16,111 nt of DNA, from positions 1 to 16,111 of the forward strand of contig CAUGNQ010000047.1 in the NCBI GenBank assembly GCA_959600835.1, written 5' to 3'. This document shows positions 1 through 6,509 of the stretch, one piece after another; the stretch's first letter is position 1; each line of letters starts with the position of its first letter. This stretch comes from an uncultured Collinsella sp. GTDB taxonomy: Bacteria; Actinomycetota; Coriobacteriia; Coriobacteriales; Coriobacteriaceae. Position numbers and translations under genes: made by a program. Under the pieces are notes generated by a model. The model worked only from the letters and a program-made list of their open reading frames with translations. It was not told the origin of the DNA and searched no databases.

Positions 1-1
1 T

Positions 2-2509
2 GCCGTGGGTGCCGTGCAGTGCGGTTTTTGCATCCCCGGTATGGTCATGGCGGGCGCGGCGCTCATCGCCGAGGACCCCGAGCCCACCGAGGAGCAGATC
101 AAGTACGCCATCCGCGGCAACGTCTGCCGCTGCACCGGCTACAAGAAGATTATCGAGGGCATTTCGCTGGCCGCTGCGGTGCTCCGCGGCGAAAAGCAGA
201 TCGACGAGGACCTGGAGCGCGGCGACGACTACGGCGTGGGCAAGCGCGCCTTCCGCATCGACGTGCGTAAAAAGGTGCTCGGCGAGGGCAAGTATCCCGA
301 CGACATCGACGAGCTCGATCAGCCGGGTCTGACCTACGCCAGCGCCGTGCGCTCCAAGTATCCGCGCGCCCGCGTGCTCTCCATCGATACCTCCAAGGCC
401 GAGGCCCTGCCCGGTGTGGTGGGCATCCTGCGCGCCGAGGACGTGCCGGTCAACCAGGTCGGCCACCTTATCCAGGATTGGGACGTCATGATCGCCCAGG
501 GCGATATCACCCGCTGCGTGGGCGATGCCATCGTGCTGGTGGTCGCCGAGGACGAAGCGACGCTCGAGAAGGCCAAGAAGCTCGTAAAGATCGATTACGA
601 GCCGCTGGAGCCCGTGCGCAACATCGCCGAGGCCAAGGCCGCCGACGCGCCGCGCCTGCACGACAGCTTCTTTGCCTTTGGCAACACGGTGGAGCTCAAG
701 GACAACGTGTGCCAGAGCCGCCATGTGACGCGCGGCGACGCCGCCAAGGCGCTGGCGGAGAGCGCGTTCACCGTGACGCAGCGCTTTACCACGCCTTTTA
801 CCGAACATGCCTTCTTGGAGCCCGAGTGCGCCGTCGCCTTCCCGTACAAGAACGGCGTCAAGGTGCAGTCGACCGACCAGGGCGCCTACGATACGCGCAA
901 AGAGTGTGCCCACATGTTTGGCTGGGATAACGAACCCGAGCGCGTGGTCGTCGAGACCATGCTCGTGGGTGGCGGCTTTGGCGGCAAAGAGGACGTGTCC
1001 ATCCAGCACCTGGCCGCGCTCGCTGCCTATAAATTCCAGCGTCCTGTAAAGTGCAAACTCACGCGTGCCGAGTCGCTCGCGTTCCATCCCAAGCGCCATG
1101 CCATGGACGGCACCTTTACGCTGGGTTGCGACGCCGAAGGCAACTTTACCGGTCTGGACTGCGAGATCAACTTTGATACCGGCGCCTACGCGTCGCTGTG
1201 CGGCCCGGTGCTCGAGCGCGCCTGCACGCACGCCGTCGGTCCCTACAAGTACCAGAACACTGACATCCGCGGCTTTGGCTACTACACCAACAACCCGCCC
1301 GCCGGTGCGTACCGCGGCTTTGGCGTGTGCCAGTCCGAGTTTGCACTCGAGAGCCTGATCGACCTGCTGGCCGAGAAGGTCGGCCTGGATCCGTGGGAGA
1401 TCCGCTACCGAAACGCCATCGAGCCGGGCGAGGTTTTGCCCAACGGCCAGATTGCCGATTGCTCCACGGCGCTGAAGGAGACACTGCTCGAGGTCAAGGA
1501 TGCCTACTATGCGCATCCCGGACACGCCGGTATTGCCTGCGCCATGAAGAACGCCGGCGTGGGCGTGGGCCTGCCCGATGCCGGCCGCTGCAAGATTCGC
1601 GTCGAGAACGGCGTGGCCGTGGTCTATGCCGCCACGTCCGACATCGGCCAGGGCTGTAACACCGTCTTTTTGCAGGACGTTGCCGAGGCATGCGGCCTGC
1701 CGCTGAGCTGCATTGCCAACGGCGAGTGCTCCACCGAGAACGCTCCCGACTCCGGCACCACGTCTGGCTCGCGTCAGACGGTCGTGACCGGCGAGGCCGT
1801 GCGCGGTGCCGCCTTCCTGCTGCGCGATGCCATGGTTGGCATCGAGGCCGGCAAGCCTGCGCCTACCGCCCCGGTGAGCGCCCATGGTGACGGCGTCAAG
1901 ATCGAGTACGACGACGGTCGCGCCTATCAGCTACGCACACAGGAGCTCGTCGCCGGCCAGGGCATGCATCCTCAGGATCCCGCGGCCGCCATCAAGGCGC
2001 TCGAGGGATGCGAGTTTGGCTACGTGTATCTGGAGCCGACCGACAAACTGGGCGCCGACGTCCCCAATCCCAAGAGCCACATCTGCTACGGCTTTGCCAC
2101 GCACGTGGTCATTCTGGACGATGACGGCCGCGTGAGCGAGGTCTATGCCGCGCACGATTCCGGCAAGGTGGTCAACCCCATCTCGATCCAAGGTCAGATT
2201 GAAGGCGGCGTGCTCATGGGTATGGGTTATGCGCTCACCGAGGACTGGCCGCTCAAGGACTGCGTGCCCCAGGCAAGGTACGGTACGCTCGGGCTGTTCC
2301 GTGCGCCCGAGATTCCGGATATCCACGCCATTTACGTGGAGAAGGACGAGCTGTTGCCCGTGGCATACGGCGGTAAGGGCATCGGCGAGATCGCAACGAT
2401 CCCCACGGCGCCCGCCGTGCAGAACGCCTACCGCGCATTCGACGGCAAGCTGCGTCCGGATCTGCCCATGGTGGATACGCCGTACAGCCGCGCTCGTCAC
2501 CGCGGGTAG
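2..2509 (+). CDS. Selenium-dependent-type xanthine dehydrogenase, fused [2Fe-2S] and molybdopterin domains (5'-truncated)
   Basis: Molybdenum hydroxylase of the xanthine dehydrogenase family, expected to hydroxylate a purine in the cytoplasm. The frame is open to the left edge, so the start and the first iron-sulfur domain lie outside. Numbering from the GTG at 5, the second [2Fe-2S] domain has Cys6, Cys9, Cys41 and Cys43. The molybdopterin domain follows from about residue 80, with GGGFGGKE at 322-329, AYRGFG at 435-440 and the catalytic Glu in GKGIGE at 795. Glu272 (FLEPE) and Arg405 (LERA) align by eye with the purine-binding Glu802 and Arg880 of bovine xanthine dehydrogenase, which favours a xanthine or hypoxanthine substrate. 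There is no FAD domain between the two parts, as in the XdhD-like fused forms, so a separate flavin subunit is expected. I see no selenocysteine codon. In this family selenium is a labile cofactor, so selenium dependence is inferred only from the architecture. Confidence 0.9.
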   Translation, partial: AVGAVQCGFCIPGMVMAGAALIAEDPEPTEEQIKYAIRGNVCRCTGYKKIIEGISLAAAVLRGEKQIDEDLERGDDYGVGKRAFRIDVRKKVLGEGKYPDDIDELDQPGLTYASAVRSKYPRARVLSIDTSKAEALPGVVGILRAEDVPVNQVGHLIQDWDVMIAQGDITRCVGDAIVLVVAEDEATLEKAKKLVKIDYEPLEPVRNIAEAKAADAPRLHDSFFAFGNTVELKDNVCQSRHVTRGDAAKALAESAFTVTQRFTTPFTEHAFLEPECAVAFPYKNGVKVQSTDQGAYDTRKECAHMFGWDNEPERVVVETMLVGGGFGGKEDVSIQHLAALAAYKFQRPVKCKLTRAESLAFHPKRHAMDGTFTLGCDAEGNFTGLDCEINFDTGAYASLCGPVLERACTHAVGPYKYQNTDIRGFGYYTNNPPAGAYRGFGVCQSEFALESLIDLLAEKVGLDPWEIRYRNAIEPGEVLPNGQIADCSTALKETLLEVKDAYYAHPGHAGIACAMKNAGVGVGLPDAGRCKIRVENGVAVVYAATSDIGQGCNTVFLQDVAEACGLPLSCIANGECSTENAPDSGTTSGSRQTVVTGEAVRGAAFLLRDAMVGIEAGKPAPTAPVSAHGDGVKIEYDDGRAYQLRTQELVAGQGMHPQDPAAAIKALEGCEFGYVYLEPTDKLGADVPNPKSHICYGFATHVVILDDDGRVSEVYAAHDSGKVVNPISIQGQIEGGVLMGMGYALTEDWPLKDCVPQARYGTLGLFRAPEIPDIHAIYVEKDELLPVAYGGKGIGEIATIPTAPAVQNAYRAFDGKLRPDLPMVDTPYSRARHRG

Positions 2510-2577
2510 AGTAGAGCGCGGGCGGCATTACTGACGGGCTGTCCGCGCTCACCATCAACTGCATATGCTGCGCCTTT

Positions 2578-2613
2578 GGCCCCGGCTCCATCGCGAGCCG
2601 GGGCCTTTTGTTT
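2578..2613 (+). terminator. Rho-independent terminator of the xanthine dehydrogenase gene
   Basis: A perfect 11-bp GC-rich stem (GGCCCCGGCTC at 2578-2588 pairing with GAGCCGGGGCC at 2595-2605) has a 6-base loop. It is followed by TTTTGTTT. It lies 69 bp after the TAG stop and points in the same direction, so it should end the transcript. The first palindrome of the repeat array begins within 15 bp of the stem. The right arm and T tract recur at 6299-6330. Confidence 0.9.
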
Positions 2614-2618
2614 GGAGC

Positions 2619-3127
2619 GGAAACTGCGTCCCGGAATCGATGCTCAGAATGGGATGCGCTTTCCGGTAGAGCCTCTAGCGGAAAGCGTGTCCCGGAATTC
2701 GGCTCCAGAGTGGGACGCGCTTTCCGGTTGGAGCTTCAAACGGAAAGTGCATCCCGGAATCAGCGCTTGGAATGGGACACACTTTCCGGATCAGCCCTCA
2801 ACCGGAAACTGCGACCCGGAATTCGATGCCAGAACGGGATATGCTTTCCGAATCGTCTTCAGGCGGAAATTGCATCCCATTCTGAGTCTTCATTCTGGGA
2901 CACGCTTTCCGCAAGGAGCTTCGTCGGGAAAGCGTATCCCATTCCGAGCGCCTATTCCGGGACGCGCTTTCCGGTTGTCGTTCACTTGGAAATTGCGCCC
3001 CATTCTGAGCATCGATTCCGGGACGCGGCTTCCGCTAGGCATGCCATCTGGAAAGCGCATCCCATTTTGAGCACTCAATCTGGGACATGGTTTCCGCGGG
3101 AGCTTCCGACCGGAAAGCGTATCCCGG
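2619..3127. repeat. Array of 8.5 imperfect 46-bp palindromes, 61-62 bp period, polarity switch
   Basis: Full units begin at 2619, 2680, 2742, 2804, 2865, 2927, 2988 and 3050, each exactly 46 bp from GGAAA to TTTCC (the last bases vary slightly in unit 7). A half unit lies at 3112-3127. The arms are close to GGAAAGCGYRTCCC and GGGAYGCGCTTTCC. Linkers are 15-16 bp and are themselves partly symmetric, often GG...GAGCTTC. Units 1-4 carry the core as CCCGGAAT...AGAATGGGA, while units 5-8 carry it reversed, as CCCATTCTGAG...ATTCYGGGA. The 26-base core of unit 7 (2998-3023) is the reverse complement of unit 1's (2629-2654) with one mismatch. The array sits between two convergent genes. Transcribed, it would fold into serial hairpins. 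Function is unknown; REP/BIME-like DNA is the nearest description. Confidence 0.88.
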
Positions 3128-3161
3128 TTTGGTAGGCAGGCGGGCATAAGCTCAGCGGCCC

Positions 3162-4160
3162 CTACAGGTCTACCTCGTTGAGCCATGTCGGCAGCGCGGT
3201 CTGCCGGATGCCTGCCGTCTGCAGCTTTTTGGCGAGCATTCCTGCCGAGCGGACCTCGTTCATGGTAAAGCGCAGCAGAGGGTGACCGTAGAGCGATAGA
3301 TGCGCCTCGCGCTGTCGTTCGGCGACGAGCGCCTCGGCAGTGGTGCGTCCGGCCAGCATGGTCTGGTCGGTATATTTGATGAGCCCGTCGAGCTCGCCCA
3401 GCGTGAGTTCCCGCGCCTGGCGCTCCCAGGCAAAATCCGTTCGCATGCTTTCGGTCGAATCGAAGGGGTCCGTCAACTCGTATTGAAGCCAGTCGGGCGC
3501 AAAGCCCGTCTCGATCATGACGGCTCGGGCGACCGATTCCCCGCCGCTCTCGGCGCGGGCGTCGGCATATCGAAGCGTTGTGAGGGCGGTGCGAATCGCG
3601 CGACCATTGCGGGCAGTCGCTCGTTGCTCAACGGCCTCCATCAGCTGTTCCCGTGCAAGGCCGAGCTTTAAAATCGCCGAATCGGCAATGGGCATGCCGT
3701 CGGCAAAACCAGTTTGCAGCAGGCAATCTGTGACCGTTTGGATTGGCGGCGTTACCGATATGCCGGCTCTGCGTATTGCTCCGGCCGGCTCAATCTGGTG
3801 CCGCTGAATATGTGCGCCCGGACGAGCCGACGGCTTTGTCGAGCTGCAAACATGCACGATGTTCAGGTGTCGCCACGAGACCTCGAGCCCCAGCAGACAG
3901 GCGGCCGAAAACGAGCAGAACGTCCAATCGGGGTGGATGATCGCAAGGGCGCGAATAATCTCGCAATGGCGTTGCGCTCGGTTGAGTTCATCCCAGCGCG
4001 TTTTTCGCGCGAACAGTCCCGGCATGGGCGAGACGACCGCGCTGCCGATGCGCCGAAGGAGCGCTTTTCGGATCGCCGCGCTCGGGGGAATCAGACAGCG
4101 CCTCTCTTGTTCGGCTTGAGTGAGCAGTTGGTCGATGAGTTGGTCATTGCAATGGGTCAT
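3162..4160 (-). CDS. AbiEi-antitoxin-like protein with Vsr/DUF559-type nuclease domain
   Basis: A 332-residue protein resembling the type IV AbiEi-antitoxin-like family common in Actinobacteria. Residues about 60-200 hold the typical FSAACLLGLEV segment (84-94) and the VTPPIQTVTDCLL stretch (136-148). The C-terminal 130 residues look like a Vsr/DUF559 PD-(D/E)xK fold: GES at 207-209, Asp242, GELDG at 255-259, KY at 262-263 and ERQRE at 281-285. The start is well supported, because AAGGAGG lies about 10 bases before the ATG on the minus strand. No AbiEii-like toxin gene is adjacent, so it is either an orphan antitoxin-like regulator or a nuclease in its own right. It converges on the xanthine dehydrogenase gene, with the palindrome array between their 3' ends. 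The assignment is from sequence style. That the fold is catalytic is inference. Confidence 0.72.
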   Translation of the reverse strand: MTHCNDQLIDQLLTQAEQERRCLIPPSAAIRKALLRRIGSAVVSPMPGLFARKTRWDELNRAQRHCEIIRALAIIHPDWTFCSFSAACLLGLEVSWRHLNIVHVCSSTKPSARPGAHIQRHQIEPAGAIRRAGISVTPPIQTVTDCLLQTGFADGMPIADSAILKLGLAREQLMEAVEQRATARNGRAIRTALTTLRYADARAESGGESVARAVMIETGFAPDWLQYELTDPFDSTESMRTDFAWERQARELTLGELDGLIKYTDQTMLAGRTTAEALVAERQREAHLSLYGHPLLRFTMNEVRSAGMLAKKLQTAGIRQTALPTWLNEVDL

Positions 4161-4455
4161 GAGCTACCGCCTCCTTTTGGGTAGCAAAAACGTATCAGCC
4201 GCAACTTGCCGCTCAACTGACCAAAAGCTGACCAAAATCTAACCATGCAGGTAGATGGCCTGTTTTCGGCGACATTTTTACATCCGAATCGGTGGGCGGT
4301 AATCGGCGACCTTGAACGGTAGCTAGATATGAAACCTTGGTAAGTTTAGGGACGTGTACTTTTTTGAAAAAGAGCATTCTATCTGCTGTTTTGTGTTTCT
4401 GGATCGCATATTTGAAGGCATGTGATAAGGGCTGCGGATCGTCGTCTGTGTCGGC
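4161..4455. other. Gene-free leader between the AbiEi-like gene and the second repeat array
   Basis: No convincing gene is seen here. It contains a tandem CTGACCAAAA pair (4217-4226 and 4228-4237) and AT-rich blocks around 4350-4410. A minus-strand open frame crosses it, but its N-terminus lies inside a repeat unit and no ribosome binding site precedes its internal ATG at 4375-4377. The promoter of the minus-strand AbiEi-like gene should lie here, though I cannot fix its boxes. Confidence 0.5.
4217..4237. promoter_or_regulatory. Tandem CTGACCAAAA direct repeat upstream of the AbiEi-like gene
   Basis: Two identical 10-base copies, at 4217-4226 and 4228-4237, are offset by 11 bases, about one helical turn. 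They lie some 57-77 bp upstream of the start codon of the minus-strand gene. Such phasing fits a protein binding site on one face of the helix, and AbiEi proteins are known to autoregulate at repeats. The link here is inference only. Confidence 0.35.
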
Positions 4456-4686
4456 GGAAACCGTGACCCGGAATTGCCGCTCGGAATGGGGCGCGCTTTC
4501 CGGGACGCCCCTCAACCGGAAACTGCGTCCCAGACTTCGGCCCCAGAGTGGGATGTATTTTCCGGTAGAAGTTTCAGTGGAAACCGCATCCCAGAATTTA
4601 GGCTCAGAACGGGACGCGCTTACCTGATAGCATGCTTGGCGGAAGCTACGGCCCAGTATTTGGCTCCAGAACGGGATGCGTTTGCC
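4456..4686. repeat. Second array of four 46-bp palindromes, same family and spacing
   Basis: Units begin at 4456, 4518, 4579 and 4641, each 46 bp with the same 61-62 bp period as the array at 2619-3127. All four have the same core polarity (CCCGGAAT or CCCAGAnT on the left, AGARYGGGA on the right). Units 3 and 4 are decayed at the right arm: TTTCC becomes TTACC at 4620-4624, and unit 4 ends in TTTGCC. The array is downstream of nothing and upstream of the DUF234 ATPase, so unlike the first array it is not between convergent genes. Confidence 0.85.
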
Positions 4687-4733
4687 GGGACGGTCCGCGT
4701 GCGGTGGTGTAACGTCCCTTTTGCGTGGCCCGC

Positions 4734-4805
4734 TTGTCGAATTACGTTATAGCTAGCTATATTATAGGAAGGTATAATATAGCTAGCTATAACGTAAAGG
4801 AAGGA
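4734..4805 (+). promoter_or_regulatory. Promoter region with perfect 25-bp inverted repeat and RBS before the DUF234 ATPase
   Basis: The arm at 4742-4766 is the exact reverse complement of the arm at 4773-4797, with the spacer GGAAGG between. Each arm contains the self-symmetric 12-mer ATAGCTAGCTAT. The ribosome binding site AGGAAGG (4798-4804) follows at once, and the ATG is 8 bases later. A possible promoter is TTGTCG (4734-4739), 18 bases, TATATT (4758-4763). TATAAT at 4773-4778 is a second possible -10. Either way the dyad overlaps the likely start of transcription, so it could be a repressor operator. If transcribed in full, it would form a long hairpin next to the ribosome binding site. 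Confidence 0.75.
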
Positions 4806-4811
4806 TAGCCT

Positions 4812-6203
4812 ATGTTTATCGGAAGAACAGCGGAAATGTCCGAGCTCAATCGACTGTATGGCACGGGCTCCTTTGAGATGCCTGTGATTTACGGCCGCCG
4901 TCGCGTAGGTAAAACGCGCCTTATCACGGAGTTCATCCAAGGCAAGAAGGCTATTTACTTTCAAGCACGTCGTACCAATGCAGAGGCAAACCTGCACGGC
5001 TTTAGCCAGGCGATACTTGCAGGCTCGGTTGGTGCTGCAGGCGTGTCGTTTCGTAGTTTTGACGAGGCGTTCGATGCATTGGCCACCATGGCCCGCACGG
5101 AATGTTTGATTGTCGTGATTGACGAGTATCCCTATCTCGCCCAATCGAATCCCGAGATCAGCTCGTTGTTGCAAGATAAGATCGATCACTTGTACAAAAA
5201 GACCAAGCTCATGCTTATCCTGTGCGGGTCGTCTCTTTCGTTTATGGAAGAACAGGTGCTGGGCTACGAGAGCCCGCTATACGGTAGGCGTACGGCTCAG
5301 TTTAAGATCATGCCGCTCGATTTTACGACGACCCTCGGTCTGTGGCAGGGCATGGAGCGCGAAGATGCAGCGGTTTGCTACGGCATGACGGGCGGCATTC
5401 CCGCATATATCGAGAAAGTCGATCCTGCCGCACCGCTCAAGGACAACATCAAACGTCTTTTTCTTACTCCTACGGGCTATCTCTTTGAGGAGCCGAGCAA
5501 CCTGCTAATGCAAGAGTGCCGCAATCCCGAGCAATATGATGCGATCGTGCAAGCAATTGCTCAGGGGCGCTCGAAGATCTCAGAGATTGCGAGCTCTACG
5601 GGAATTCCTGCGAGCAACGTAAAGAGCTATGTGGATAAGCTGGCGTCGCTTGGGATTGTCGAGCGCGAGCTGCCCCTAAACGAGACGAGCAATAAGCGAG
5701 CCGTGTATCTGCTGAGCGACCAGATGTTTAGGTTCTGGTACAAGTTTGTGCCGCAGAACATTGGGCTGATTCAAAACGATATGGCCGAGATGTCGTATAA
5801 GCGCATTGAGCCGCACGTATCGGATTACATGGGTACGGTCTTTGAGCTTATATGCAGACAATACGTGTACGAACTCGCGCGCGCGGGCCAGCTCGATGTG
5901 GTTCCGGCGATCGTCGGGCGCTGGTGGGGGACGGACAATCGCACACATACGCAGGAAGAAATCGACTTGATTGTTGACGATGGCGAGGGCGCTGCGCTGT
6001 TTGCGGAGTGCAAATGGCGTAACGAGTCGGTAGGCGAGGAAGTTCTGGAAAAGCTCGTATACCGAAGCGGGCTCTTTAGGCGGCAGCACAAAAGCTATGT
6101 GATCTTCTCGAAACGCGGCTTTACGCAGGGATGTCGAGATGCCGCGGCGAACAGGGGAGATACCAAGCTGATTTCGTTTGCCGAGATGTGCGAGCGGAGA
6201 TAA
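4812..6203 (+). CDS. AAA family ATPase with DUF234 C-terminal nuclease-like domain
   Basis: A 463-residue ATPase of the archaeal-ATPase (PF01637) plus DUF234 type. Walker A is GRRRVGKT at 28-35 and Walker B is LIVVIDEYPYL at 99-109. GSSLSFME at about 139-146 fits the sensor-1 region of these ATPases. A winged-helix-like part lies near residues 250-300 (KISEIASSTGIPASNVKSYV). The C-terminal domain has Asp385 (EEIDLIV), Glu399 and Lys401 (ECKW), a PD-(D/E)xK-like triad. The ATG at 4812 is fixed by AGGAAGG just upstream and by the initial MFIGR, which is typical of the family. The role is unknown, although such genes recur as solitary accessory genes. It is preceded by an exceptional dyad and followed by broken repeats. 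Base use is less GC-rich than in the xanthine dehydrogenase gene, which suggests separate acquisition. Confidence 0.85.
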   Translation: MFIGRTAEMSELNRLYGTGSFEMPVIYGRRRVGKTRLITEFIQGKKAIYFQARRTNAEANLHGFSQAILAGSVGAAGVSFRSFDEAFDALATMARTECLIVVIDEYPYLAQSNPEISSLLQDKIDHLYKKTKLMLILCGSSLSFMEEQVLGYESPLYGRRTAQFKIMPLDFTTTLGLWQGMEREDAAVCYGMTGGIPAYIEKVDPAAPLKDNIKRLFLTPTGYLFEEPSNLLMQECRNPEQYDAIVQAIAQGRSKISEIASSTGIPASNVKSYVDKLASLGIVERELPLNETSNKRAVYLLSDQMFRFWYKFVPQNIGLIQNDMAEMSYKRIEPHVSDYMGTVFELICRQYVYELARAGQLDVVPAIVGRWWGTDNRTHTQEEIDLIVDDGEGAALFAECKWRNESVGEEVLEKLVYRSGLFRRQHKSYVIFSKRGFTQGCRDAAANRGDTKLISFAEMCERR

Positions 6204-6221
6204 CCAAGCGCGCTCTGATGT

Positions 6222-6350
6222 GATGCTCGGAATGGGACGCGCTTTCCGGATCGCCCTTCAAGCGGAAGCTCATATGTTCAAGAAATGGGAGGCAGCTCAT
6301 CGCGAGCCGGGGCCTTTTGTTTGGAGCGGAGGCAGCATCCCGGAATTCGG
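6222..6350. repeat. Broken copies of the 46-bp palindrome and a copied terminator half
   Basis: The right half of one unit lies at 6222-6247. Its left half would fall at 6202, where the ATPase stop codon stands. The next unit begins in register at 6264 (GGAAGC) but breaks off into unrelated sequence. At 6299-6330 the terminator right arm, T tract and linker of 2590-2621 recur almost exactly, again running straight into the left half of a palindrome (6328-6343). The left arm of the terminator is absent here, so this copy should not terminate well. Confidence 0.75.
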
Positions 6351-6397
6351 GCAATCCGGTGGTCAGGGGTTGAGCGAGCGTCGCGCTAAGGATGTCA

Positions 6398-6473
6398 AGC
6401 GTAAAACCTTCAATGAAAATAGCGTAAAAACTACATTGTAAGTAGCGTAAAATCAGCATTGAGAATGGCGTAA
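6398..6473. repeat. Four 23-bp tandem direct repeats (iteron-like) before the DUF4143 ATPase
   Basis: The core RGCGTAA begins at 6398, 6421, 6444 and 6467, exactly 23 bp apart. The fuller unit reads roughly CATTGNNAATAGCGTAAAA. The first copy is the most diverged on its left side and the last ends in TAATTT. The block ends 36 bp before the ATG of the ATPase, so it overlaps its promoter region. The spacing is close to two helical turns, as expected for cooperative binding of a protein on one face. No AT-rich origin-like block or replication protein is nearby, so an operator is more likely than an origin. Confidence 0.75.
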
Positions 6474-6509
6474 TTTCGCATATCGCGTGATAGAGAGGGA
6501 CGGCCGTCT

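Noticed and set aside
2619..3127. CRISPR array, because of the 61-62 bp period
   Set aside because: Units are degenerate, the linkers are conserved rather than unique, polarity flips within the array, and no cas gene is present.
2576..3186. Open frames of 164, 175 and 98 codons across the first repeat array
   Set aside because: They consist of repeated KR..P-type peptides generated by the palindromes in several frames and on both strands at once. There is no ribosome binding site or family resemblance.
6398..6473. Replication origin, because of iteron-like repeats
   Set aside because: There is no replication initiator gene and no clear AT-rich unwinding block. The repeats sit at a promoter position.
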